Shown piece after piece: positions 8,645 to 14,982 of a stretch of DNA of 42,854 nt. The DNA is taken from contig JAHXIP010000028.1 in assembly GCA_025655575.1 (NCBI GenBank), positions 1 to 42,854 of the forward strand, in the 5' to 3' direction. Below the pieces are notes generated by a model, which made no database searches, had not been told where the DNA came from, and saw nothing but the letters and a program-made list of their open reading frames with translations. This DNA is from Candidatus Thiodiazotropha sp. (ex Monitilora ramsayi) (lineage in GTDB: Bacteria; Pseudomonadota; Gammaproteobacteria; Chromatiales; Chromatiaceae). The translations under genes were made by a program, and so were the position numbers. Numbering within the stretch: the stretch's first letter is position 1; every line of letters starts with the position of its first letter.

Positions 8645-8672
8645 AAAATATCTGGTACTAAAGTCAACTCAA
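8645..8672 (-). promoter_or_regulatory. Candidate retron promoter
   Basis: On the minus strand TTGAGT (8672-8667) and TATTTT (8650-8645) are separated by 16 bp. The expected start near 8638 lies a few bases before retron arm a1, which supports this choice. Confidence 0.55.
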
Positions 8673-8795
8673 ACCGTCACTGTCAGGTTTGTTATAAAAC
8701 TTTTCTGAGAACTCGTGCCTGCAGTGTAAAAAAGCTAAAGAAATTTTTCATTAACAACTTGTATTCGTGAGTATCTCAACTATATTCATTTTCTC

Positions 8796-8823
8796 TTGAC
8801 ATGTGACGATGCAGTTTTATAAT
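8796..8823 (+). promoter_or_regulatory. Consensus sigma70 promoter of the RNA array
   Basis: TTGACA (8796-8801) and TATAAT (8818-8823) are both perfect consensus hexamers with a 16-bp spacer. Transcription would start near 8830 and run into the structured leader and tRNA-like array. It is divergent from the retron promoter, about 125 bp away. Confidence 0.85.
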
Positions 8824-8829
8824 TCGCCA

Positions 8830-9091
8830 CCCACTGACAAATGGTTGAAAAAGCGTCATGCAAATAGGCAGTACACAAACTGAACAGATCTCGACACATC
8901 GCAATGTAAGCGGTGTGTGTGTGCGTGATTTGTTTTTTGAAAATGTACGGATATTGCTTATCCGTGCAGGGGCAGATGCGTCCTCTAAATTTGATATGAC
9001 CTAGTCTTCTTCCTTATTTCGGTTGGAAGACTGAGTCCGGTCTTCCAGCCAAGAAAAAACCCTGGCTGGTTTCGACCGTCGGGGTTTTTTT
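8830..9091 (+). ncRNA. Structured leader RNA, attenuator-like
   Basis: No ORF with a ribosome-binding site is visible. Hairpins in order: 8894-8918 (ACACATCGC with GCGGTGTGT), 8945-8967 (GTACGGATA with TATCCGTGC), and 9021-9050 (11 bp, GGTTGGAAGAC with GTCTTCCAGCC). GTCTTC occurs twice (9004-9009 and 9040-9045) around one GAAGAC (9026-9031), so two exclusive pairings are possible just before a terminator. The layout is that of an attenuator or a free-standing small RNA of about 260 nt. Confidence 0.6.
9054..9091 (+). terminator. Intrinsic terminator ahead of tRNA-like array
   Basis: AAAAAACCC (9054-9062) pairs with GGGTTTTTT (9082-9090), with an inner GGT-TTCG-ACC hairpin and a T7 run. It ends 15 bp before the tRNA-Lys. 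The A-run makes it usable from both sides. Confidence 0.85.
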
Positions 9092-9106
9092 ATGCCCTAT
9101 GGAAAT

Positions 9107-9182
9107 GGATTGTTAGCTTAACTGGTAAAGCATCCGGCTCTTAACCGGAAGGATATTGGTTCGATGCCAATACAATCCACCA
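9107..9182 (+). tRNA. tRNA-Lys(CTT), phage-like sequence
   Basis: A complete 76-nt cloverleaf: acceptor GGATTGT/ACAATCC with discriminator A and encoded CCA; D stem GCTT/AAGC with a GG-containing loop; anticodon stem TCCGG/CCGGA around CTCTTAA, giving anticodon CTT; 5-nt variable loop; T stem ATTGG/CCAAT with loop TTCGATG. All stems pair perfectly. The acceptor is unlike the usual GGGTCGT-type bacterial tRNA-Lys, so it looks acquired. It is the best-formed member of the array. Confidence 0.85.
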
Positions 9183-9189
9183 AATCGTT

Positions 9190-9268
9190 GCGCTGCTACC
9201 CCAATATGGCAGAGGGGCCTGTTTCAGAAACAGGTGAGGTCCGGGTTCAAATCCCGGGTGGCGTACCA
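9190..9268 (+). tRNA. tRNA-like element, anticodon CAG
   Basis: A 79-nt cloverleaf-like element 7 nt after tRNA-Lys. Acceptor GCGCTGC pairs with GTGGCGT using three G-U pairs; discriminator A and CCA are encoded. Anticodon arm CCTGT-TTCAGAA-ACAGG gives CAG (Leu). T arm CCGGG-TTCAAAT-CCCGG is perfect. The D arm is unusual (CCC/GGG around a large loop with GG). Real tRNA-Leu has a long variable arm; this one has only about 6 nt, so normal leucine decoding is doubtful. Confidence 0.65.
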
Positions 9269-9274
9269 AAAACG

Positions 9275-9357
9275 AATTTGCGTATGAAAACGTAAATTCT
9301 ACAGCGTTGGAAAACTTGTCCATGTTTAGCGGCCCAGGTTCTGAATGCCTGGCCTGC
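9275..9357 (+). other. Two hairpins between tRNA-like elements
   Basis: An AT-rich hairpin (AATTTGCGT with ACGTAAATT, 9276-9298, one G-U) is followed by a strong stem: GCGGCCCAGG (9329-9338) with CCTGGCCTGC (9348-9357), one C-C mismatch, and a 9-nt loop TTCTGAATG that resembles an anticodon loop. No T loop or acceptor can be paired with it, so I do not call it a tRNA. It may be a decayed one or a processing element. Confidence 0.45.
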
Positions 9358-9416
9358 ACACCCAGGCTACGAAAGGATTGCACGGTGTGTACAAAACAGC
9401 GGCAGGCGCCAACACC

Positions 9417-9490
9417 GACAAGGTAGCTCAGTCTGGTAGAGCGATCGACTGTTAATCGATTTGTCGCTGGTTCGACTCCAGCCCTTATCT
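9417..9490 (+). tRNA. tRNA-like element, anticodon GTT (Asn-like)
   Basis: A 74-nt cloverleaf with classic D arm (GCTC/GAGC, loop AGTCTGGTA), anticodon arm ATCGA-CTGTTAA-TCGAT giving GTT, and T arm GCTGG-TTCGACT-CCAGC. The acceptor GACAAGG/CCTTATC has one C-A mismatch. The next bases are T then CAG, so no CCA is encoded, unlike the two upstream elements. A damaged tRNA-Asn or a mimic are both possible. Confidence 0.65.
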
Positions 9491-9501
9491 CAGCCTTAAA
9501 C

Positions 9502-9545
9502 GCTGATCAGTGGTAACGGCGAAAGCCTAGTGGTTCGACTCCACA
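9502..9545 (+). ncRNA. Anticodon-less D/T-arm module (Y RNA-like)
   Basis: A D-arm-like part (GCTG...CGGC with loop holding AGTGGTAA) is followed at once by GGC-GAAA-GCC, a short GNRA hairpin where an anticodon arm would be, and by a perfect T arm (GTGG-TTCGACT-CCAC). This reduced tRNA mimic is the known plan of the tRNA-like domain of bacterial YrlA-type Y RNAs. The Ro-binding stem was not identified with confidence, and no Rsr/Ro gene is in the window. Confidence 0.5.
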
Positions 9546-9642
9546 CACTTTGTTGGTAACAACACGGGAGAAGCCCCGGTGGCAACACAGGACGTGTCAG
9601 GGTACAGGAGTGCCTGCCGCAGCGTGCATCGTGCCTTGCATG

Positions 9643-9756
9643 ATTGCGCAATCGGATTGAAAAAATCTGTCTGACGGAACTGGAAGTCAGTGGAGTGGCA
9701 TTTGCTTCACTGACTACTTTTTTGAAAGACAGATGGTCGCAATCCGATCCCGCAAT
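9643..9756 (+). ncRNA. Long rod-shaped hairpin RNA
   Basis: Four stacked stems are nested: ATTGCG/CGCAAT (9643-9648, 9751-9756), ATCGGATTG/CAATCCGAT (9651-9659, 9740-9748), ATCTGTCT/AGACAGAT (9665-9672, 9727-9734) and AGTCAGTGGAG/CTTCACTGACT (9685-9695, 9705-9715, one G-U), capped by TGGCATTTG. That is 34 base pairs with small internal loops. The precision of pairing argues for a conserved RNA of unknown role. Confidence 0.7.
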
Positions 9757-9859
9757 GATCCGTGCTTTGTGCGTGGGGTGACTCTTACACAGTTTTTATT
9801 TGAGATTTTTTGAATGGCAATAAAGGAGAAAGCCTGTGAGGAAAATATAAGGTGTCGGA

Positions 9860-9906
9860 GTGGCGTCCTGTTGAGTGAAACAGGGACCGAGTCAGATAAA
9901 AGCCAC
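9860..9906 (+). promoter_or_regulatory. Hairpin in slipin leader
   Basis: GTGGC (9860-9864) pairs with GCCAC (9902-9906), enclosing GTCCTGTT (9865-9872) with AACAGGGAC (9879-9887, one bulge). It lies 35 bp before the slipin start codon and could control its translation or mark an RNA processing site. Confidence 0.45.
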
Positions 9907-9941
9907 GCGATTGGAAATATATAAGTTTATGGAGAAGAGAA

Positions 9942-11084
9942 ATGTTTGGAATCAAGCGTCAAGTGATTGCCCAACACGAGCGTGGTATCTACCTGAAGGA
10001 TCGTTCCATCGTGAAGATCCTGGAGCCGGGTGTCTACTTGATCGTCGATCCACTGGACCGTGTGAAGATCGAGGTCTACGACATCACTGAGCCGGCCTTT
10101 GCGCACACGTATGTCGATGTGCTGATCAAGGATCGGGCTGCACTGTGCGAAAAGTACTTTCAGCGTGTCGAGCTGGGTGAGTTCGAAGTCGGTCTTGTCT
10201 ACAAGAACGACAAGCTGGCATCTGTACTGGCACCGGCGACCCGTCAGCTCTACTGGAAGGGTCCGGTGGATGTGCGTGTCGAGGTGCAGGATATCGCATC
10301 TGACTTCGAGATCCCGCGTGCAGTGGTTCGTCTGATCGCCAATGCACGAGCCAACGAACTGGCCGTCGCGGTACGCAGCACCGTCTACCCGGTCGAGGTG
10401 GCGGAGCAGTCCGTGGGTCTGCTGTTCGTCGATGGCGAACTGGTCAAGACCCTGCAACCGGGTCTGTACGCCTTCTGGAAGTACAACCGCACCGTTAAGG
10501 TCGAGCAGGTGGATACCCGTCTGCAGGCCATGGAAGTCAGCGGTCAGGAGATTCTGACCAAGGACAAGGTCAGCCTGCGCGCCAACCTTGCGGCCCAGTA
10601 CCAGATCACCGATCCGGTGACTGCGGTGAAGGCGCTGGTGGATATCACCGGTACCCTCTACCGGGAGCTGCAGTTCGCACTGCGTGCTTCCATCGGTACC
10701 CGTACCCTCGACACCCTGCTGGGTGACAAGGGTGAACTGGACCGTGTGGTGTTCGAGACCGTGCGTGACAAGGTGGCGGAGTACGGCGTGGTGATGAAGA
10801 GCGTGGGTGTCAAGGACGTTATCCTGCCGGGTGAGATGAAGGAGATTCTCAACCAGGTGGTGCAGGCTGAAAAGGCGGCACAGGCCAACATCATCAAGCG
10901 TCGTGAAGAGACCGCAGCGACCCGTTCACTGCTGAACACCGCCCGTCTCATGGATGAGAACCCGGTGCTGCTGCGCCTGAAGGAGTTGGAGGCACTGGAG
11001 AAGATCACCGAGAAGGTGGACAAGCTCACCGTCTTCGGCGGTCTCGATGGTGTGATGAAGGAGATGGTTAAGATCAATGTGTAA
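9942..11084 (+). CDS. Slipin/band-7 (SPFH) family protein without anchor
   Basis: A 380-residue SPFH protein. The central band-7 region includes VEQVDTRLQAMEVSGQEI, LTKDKVSLRANLAAQYQITDP, ELQFALRASIG and a C-terminal coiled-coil-prone helix (MKEILNQVVQAEKAAQANIIKRREETAATRS). Unlike typical slipins it has no N-terminal membrane segment; a longer N-terminal beta-rich region (about 1-170) takes its place. Slipins of this soluble type are known to me as neighbours of RtcB/RtcR RNA-repair genes in other bacteria. Here it follows the tRNA-like array on the same strand, with GGAGA before the ATG. Function is inferred only from that link. Confidence 0.85.
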   Translation: MFGIKRQVIAQHERGIYLKDRSIVKILEPGVYLIVDPLDRVKIEVYDITEPAFAHTYVDVLIKDRAALCEKYFQRVELGEFEVGLVYKNDKLASVLAPATRQLYWKGPVDVRVEVQDIASDFEIPRAVVRLIANARANELAVAVRSTVYPVEVAEQSVGLLFVDGELVKTLQPGLYAFWKYNRTVKVEQVDTRLQAMEVSGQEILTKDKVSLRANLAAQYQITDPVTAVKALVDITGTLYRELQFALRASIGTRTLDTLLGDKGELDRVVFETVRDKVAEYGVVMKSVGVKDVILPGEMKEILNQVVQAEKAAQANIIKRREETAATRSLLNTARLMDENPVLLRLKELEALEKITEKVDKLTVFGGLDGVMKEMVKINV

Positions 11085-11130
11085 ACGGATTCGTCTGATG
11101 CCAATGAACTTGATCGTTTGTAAAAAGCAA

Positions 11131-11154
11131 GGGTCCGGCAATGGGGCCGGGCCC
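11131..11154 (+). terminator. Hairpin after slipin gene
   Basis: GGGTCCGGC (11131-11139) pairs with GCCGGGCCC (11146-11154), one U-G pair, 46 bp after the slipin stop. No T-run follows, so it may be Rho-assisted or an RNA-stabilising end. Confidence 0.55.
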
Positions 11155-11222
11155 GATTAGTGCTAACGAAATTACGCTATGGTGCAGCCCTGCCTCACCC
11201 CTCGTGGCAGATACTAGTGATC

Positions 11223-11582
11223 CTACTCACAATCATCAGACGAAGGCTCATCAGTAAAAGCCTCAGGTTCAAGTTCAATCTGGATAGATACGTTTGAGTC
11301 CTTTACCGAGACGCCTTTTCGCCAGCTATTGGCATATTCATGCTTAAAGGCTCCAACATTGTAGGAACCTATATCGACAGTAAAACTGAACTCACCGGTT
11401 TTATCGGTATAAGCACGATGCAGAACAACACCACTTTCAGCACTTGCCAATATCACTTCAACATCCGATAGGGCATCAGACGCTTCATGGACAGTACCCG
11501 AAAGCGTGACGCCGAATAACATTCCATGCCAAGACATCAGCAACAAAAAGAGGATGTAAGAGTGACGCACTAATGCCTGCAC
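11223..11582 (-). CDS. Exported protein with carboxypeptidase-regulatory-like domain
   Basis: A 119-residue protein. A signal peptide (about 1-24, hydrophobic LFLLLMSWHGMLFG) precedes one beta-sandwich repeat: LSGTVHEASDALSDVEVIL, TDKTGEFSFTVDIGSYNVGAFK, the pattern of CarboxypepD_reg or DUF4198-like modules. The acidic tail (EPEAFTDEPSSDDCE) carries the only Cys outside the signal. It stands alone between the slipin and AbiE loci. The role is unknown; such modules often bind carbohydrate or sit in larger envelope proteins. Confidence 0.6.
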   Translation of the reverse strand: MQALVRHSYILFLLLMSWHGMLFGVTLSGTVHEASDALSDVEVILASAESGVVLHRAYTDKTGEFSFTVDIGSYNVGAFKHEYANSWRKGVSVKDSNVSIQIELEPEAFTDEPSSDDCE

Positions 11583-11616
11583 TGAATTACCTCATTCAAT
11601 AAAAACTCCGTAGATA

Positions 11617-11638
11617 TAGGGTGCGGCCCTGCTGCACC
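11617..11638. repeat. Palindromic GC-rich repeat, variant copy
   Basis: TAGGGTGCGGCCCTGCTGCACC, written here in two halves TAGGGTGCGGC and CCTGCTGCACC, is a diverged member of the family seen better at 17136, 26185, 27540, 27688 and 27758. Confidence 0.6.
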
Positions 11639-11806
11639 AAAAGGCACTAAATACAGTTAACACAATTGAGACCGGCAACTCTCAGAATAACTTGCGATTT
11701 GCATACGCTATGGCGACATTCCTTACGCAAAAAACGGAGTATTTTTCCGATTTCACCTACACCCTATCGGTTACATCCGTCTTTTCTCAAGACAAACTGC
11801 CCGATA

Positions 11807-12496
11807 TCATGACCAAGATCTCATGATATTTAAGCTATTCTCGATTGCCTTTGCAGAATCCGGGTTGTTGAGCAATCCCGGTAGCACATTCAGAAAATCA
11901 TCTTTTAGTAACATGCTGGCCTGTTCAGCAAAATATCGCTTCAGTTCATCTGGACTATCCATGAGTTCAAACAGTAGTCCATTTCTGTTTTCCATAACAA
12001 AAACGATGTCTTCTAAATCATGGCTAAAGAAATCACCTTTTCCACGTCCGGCGAATGCTTCAAATTTGGTCGCAATGAAATAAGCGGGGCTGACAACCCG
12101 GATAAGTGCGTCATTGGGCAAGGAAATCTCTGATGCCTCATCGATGGCGTCCTGATACCAGCGGTTTGAAAAGCCCAGTATTTTTTCATCAACGGGCATC
12201 ACATCGAGCTTGACCTGCCCAATGTCGGAATTGAGCAACCAGCGGCAGATGGGGCCCTCTCTATCTTAAAAGAAACCGAGATCGCGCAACCTTTGTGAGA
12301 ATTAATGATACTCGACCAAGGTGGCTACATCGATAATTACGTCTATATCATCTGTTTTTCGAATAGCGAAATGGGCAGATTCATCAACTAACAATAGCGT
12401 CGTGCCGCCTCCAACGAACGTAACATGAGGCAACAAATCGCCTAAGCTGTGAGCCACTGTCTCTAAATGCAATAAATTAACTTCCTTGTTTTTCAT
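11807..12496 (-). pseudogene. AbiEii-like nucleotidyltransferase toxin, two in-frame stops
   Basis: One frame runs through both parts. The N-terminal piece (12496-12305) has FVGGGTTLLLVDES and KTDDIDVII, the GG and DxD motifs of the DUF1814/AbiEii nucleotidyltransferase family. A TAA at 12304-12302 and a second TAA about 12 codons later interrupt it; the bridging codons read FSQRLRDLGF and DREGPICRWLL, exactly what the family has there, and the frame continues to 11807. So two point nonsense changes broke an otherwise intact gene of about 229 codons. It overlaps the partner antitoxin gene by 4 bp (ATGA). The toxin would add nucleotides to tRNA or other RNA if it were intact. Confidence 0.8.
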
Positions 12497-13041
12497 TTCT
12501 TTCCTTTGATTAGTTTCTTCAGAAGATCCCTGGCAATTGCCAATTCTCTGGGTTTACCCCCTCTGATCGATTCCACCAATGACAAGGCGATATACAACTG
12601 CTCATCTCGGCTTGCTGCCAAAGGGACCGACTCATGAAAGGGTTTGATCTGCGCACCATCGGAATGGCCGCCAGGGACGGGCCATACTAATGGCGGGGTT
12701 GGCGGCACCACTTCGCTTACCAGCAGAGGGCAGTTCCATGAGGTACTCATCCCTCTACCATAACCGACACTCTCGGGCGGGTAAGCATATCGGACGCCAT
12801 AGTTCAGCCACTCCAATAAACCGCCGGACTCCACAAAAATGCTATTGGACCTTTCAACGACCAGATGTGAAGCCACCAACCGTTTGGTCCCTTTACTGAC
12901 CTCACTGGCACTAATCCCGATCGCATCTGCGGTGGCGCGGACACTGCTTTCCTTGCCGCTGTCTCTAAGTGACCAGAATTTAAGCGCTAACAACGTATCT
13001 TGAGGTTTAAGCACGATCTGATAATTCCTGTTTCGAAACAA
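12493..13041 (-). CDS. AbiEi-type winged-helix antitoxin/regulator
   Basis: A 182-residue protein with an N-terminal winged helix (about 12-75; TADAIGISASEVSKGTKRLVASHL is the recognition region) and a C-terminal half rich in Pro with a final helical part ending KKLIKGKK. It is placed directly upstream of the AbiEii-like gene with a 4-bp overlap, the standard order of abortive-infection AbiE pairs, where the antitoxin represses its own operon. The start is TTG at 13041, set inside a near-perfect palindrome that would be its operator. Confidence 0.7.
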   Translation of the reverse strand: MFRNRNYQIVLKPQDTLLALKFWSLRDSGKESSVRATADAIGISASEVSKGTKRLVASHLVVERSNSIFVESGGLLEWLNYGVRYAYPPESVGYGRGMSTSWNCPLLVSEVVPPTPPLVWPVPGGHSDGAQIKPFHESVPLAASRDEQLYIALSLVESIRGGKPRELAIARDLLKKLIKGKK

Positions 13042-13044
13042 GAA
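13025..13044 (-). promoter_or_regulatory. Palindromic operator over AbiEi start
   Basis: TTCCTGTTTCGAAACAAGAA is an 18-of-20 palindrome centred on TTTCGAAA; it includes the TTG start codon (13041-13039). Such a site fits self-repression by the winged-helix protein. Confidence 0.6.
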
Positions 13045-13373
13045 ACACCATAGATCGGGTCATGTACATTTGTCAAGACGCCTGAGTTTACGAAGGAGAG
13101 ATGTAATAGCTCAAAATTGAATCAGTAAATAGCTTGCCGAAGACCGTGGGGTGGCCTAGCCGCGACTATAGTCTCTATTCAATGCAAACAACATTTCTTA
13201 TACTTTTTGCCGCTGCTACAAGGACAGGGGTTAATACGCCCGACTTTAGGTTCAACGTACCGCTCGGGTCTGTTGAGCAGCGGCTGCTCCTAACCCATTT
13301 TGCCACCGGAATAATAAAAACCGCAAACATTATCATACGGCCTTGATTAGGCTTGATGGCAGGAGGTCACAGC
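13045..13373. other. Intergenic, no gene seen
   Basis: About 330 bp between two divergent genes. I see no ORF with a ribosome-binding site and no clear promoter. The AGGAGGT near 13361 serves the AraC-type gene. Confidence 0.5.
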
Positions 13374-14264
13374 ATGAAACAGTCAACGGCAGACAGCTAT
13401 CGTCAAAGAGTCATCCGAGTGGTCGAGTATATCCACGACCACCTGGATGCCGATCTGAACGTCAACCGTCTGGCTGAGGTTGCCTTCATGTCCCCTTACC
13501 ATTTTCACCGCATCTACCGTGAACTGGCTCAGGAGACCCTGAACGCCACCATCAGACGGCTGCGCCTCCACCGTGCGGCTGGCGAGCTGATTCGCTCGAC
13601 CAAGCCGATTCTCCGCATAGCCAGGGAGGCGGCCTACGGCAGTCCAGAGGCCTTCTCCCGAGCCTTTGTCCAATACTTTGGCGAGTCGCCGGCAGACTAT
13701 CGACGCGCCAGACGTGATAGGGAGGGCAGGGAAGCGCACGCGTTCGTGGCTATGCTCTCAACCGACATCAAGGAGTATCGCGATATGTATACCGTGGAGA
13801 TTCTCGAAACCGATCCGGTCCGTCTTGTTGGCTACCACCACCAGGGCGACTACATGGAGATTGGCCGCGCCTTCGAAAAACTTGCCGTCTATGCGGCGAG
13901 CCACCAGCTGTTAGATGAGACAACCCGCTCCTTCGGTCTCTACTACGACGACCCCAAGAGCGTGGAAGTGGAGCAGCTGCGCTCATTTGCCGCTATCTCC
14001 CTCTCCGGTGAGACTGAGATACCGGTAGGCGATGAAATGCTTCAAGTGAGCGAGGTACCGGGCGGGACCTGCGCCAGCCTGATCTTCAAAGGTCCCTATG
14101 CCGAACTGGAAAAGCCTTACGACTGGTTATTCGGCCAGTGGCTGCCGCAAAGTGGATACGAGGCGGCCGACTTTCCGCCCTTTGAAGAGTACCTGAACGA
14201 TCCGAAGGATACGCCGCCCAATGAACTGCTGACACGTATCAACTGCCTGGTCTACAAAAGCTAG
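13374..14264 (+). CDS. AraC-family regulator with GyrI-like domain
   Basis: A 296-residue two-domain regulator. Residues 1-110 form an AraC/XylS DNA-binding domain (YIHDHLDADLNVNRLAEVAF and YGSPEAFSRAFVQYFGESPADYR). The remaining part, from YTVEILETDPVRLVGYHHQGDY, is a GyrI-like/Bac_rhamnosid effector-binding fold with IINCL-type ending, as in Rob and SbmC-like proteins that sense small hydrophobic or cationic drugs. The ATG at 13374 is chosen because AGGAGGT lies 6-7 nt upstream; a TTG 21 bp earlier is possible. No target operon is adjacent. Confidence 0.9.
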   Translation: MKQSTADSYRQRVIRVVEYIHDHLDADLNVNRLAEVAFMSPYHFHRIYRELAQETLNATIRRLRLHRAAGELIRSTKPILRIAREAAYGSPEAFSRAFVQYFGESPADYRRARRDREGREAHAFVAMLSTDIKEYRDMYTVEILETDPVRLVGYHHQGDYMEIGRAFEKLAVYAASHQLLDETTRSFGLYYDDPKSVEVEQLRSFAAISLSGETEIPVGDEMLQVSEVPGGTCASLIFKGPYAELEKPYDWLFGQWLPQSGYEAADFPPFEEYLNDPKDTPPNELLTRINCLVYKS

Positions 14265-14299
14265 CTGCAGAGCCTATGTATGGCGGCATGAACCTATCC

Positions 14300-14334
14300 G
14301 CTGAGCTCCCGCAGTGATTGCGGGGGATCTCAGC
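14300..14334 (+). terminator. Strong hairpin after AraC gene
   Basis: GCTGAG...CTCAGC encloses TCCCGCA-GTGAT-TGCGGGG, giving about 13 bp. It lies 36 bp past the stop. The tail is ATAGGTTAAATTA rather than a T-run. Confidence 0.65.
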
Positions 14335-14476
14335 ATAGGTTAAATTATGTTATATAAAGCTGGTGCAGGATTGTTCCAGGTTTATGAGTCGAAGTGGTAG
14401 ACATAAGCAGGTGGTGTCAGTACATTTATTTAGATGCCAGCCATCCATTATATAAACATACGGATCTGTTTGTTGG

Positions 14477-14980
14477 TCATTTGATGCCAAACATCTTTCG
14501 AAAGTCATCCTCAGATAAAAAGTCTGAACTTACTTTGATGGTTTTTCCATCATCTCTGCATATAAAGACAAAAGATCCTACGCTGTCTCCAGTGTCTAAA
14601 TAATTGAAAACAGTGTTTGATGTTTTCCAAACCTTTTTAACCCCATCTTTAAGGAATCCTTCGGAGAGCGCGTCGAGTTCTCTTTTATGGCATTTTGTAG
14701 ACCCGCTCGGAGAAAACAGTTCAATATAGAACTCTCCAGGCGGACAACCATAGTCGATAGACAAATCATTCGTCTTGTCGGAAAGTGCAATAAAATTACT
14801 CCCCTTTTCATCGCCATACTTGAAGGCCAACATGCCCCCTCCAATATCTGAAGTAACAATAACTTTATACCCATCAGGAATATAAAAGCTCATTTCAGAA
14901 TAGACCAAAGAGACATCCTGTGAAAACGACATGGGTGACCACAATAGCAGTAACAGTAGTTTTGTTATTTTTCTCTTCAT
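14477..14980 (-). CDS. Exported protein, candidate immunity protein
   Basis: A 167-residue protein with a signal peptide (MKRKITKLLLLLLWSPMSFS, cleavage before QDV). The mature part has two or three Cys (DYGCPPGEF, STKCHK, FICRDD) and no family I recognise. It starts 2 bp after the stop of the 106-residue gene that itself follows hcp. In hcp-linked cassettes the last small exported protein is typically the periplasmic immunity partner; this role is inferred from context only. Confidence 0.5.
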   Translation of the reverse strand: MKRKITKLLLLLLWSPMSFSQDVSLVYSEMSFYIPDGYKVIVTSDIGGGMLAFKYGDEKGSNFIALSDKTNDLSIDYGCPPGEFYIELFSPSGSTKCHKRELDALSEGFLKDGVKKVWKTSNTVFNYLDTGDSVGSFVFICRDDGKTIKVSSDFLSEDDFRKMFGIK

Positions 14981-14982
14981 TT

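Noticed and set aside
8422..8667. An 81-codon minus-strand frame upstream of the RT
   Set aside because: It runs through the retron msr-msd hairpins and lacks a ribosome-binding site; the RNA explains the sequence.
8824..9106. A sigma54 promoter expected if an RtcR-type regulator drives the slipin unit
   Set aside because: No GG-N10-GC pair with a good TGGCAC/TTGC context; the only match (near 9081) lies in the terminator T-run.
9107..9182. tRNA-Lys as an integration site of a mobile element
   Set aside because: No integrase gene and no repeat of the tRNA 3' end were seen in the window.
9141..9383. An 80-codon minus-strand frame over the tRNA-like array
   Set aside because: Antisense to tRNA-Lys and the CAG element; its peptide resembles the chance translations of tRNA antisense seen in databases.
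9107..9490. Suppressor tRNA that could read the TAA stops in the AbiEii gene
   Set aside because: The anticodons are CTT, CAG and GTT; none can read UAA.
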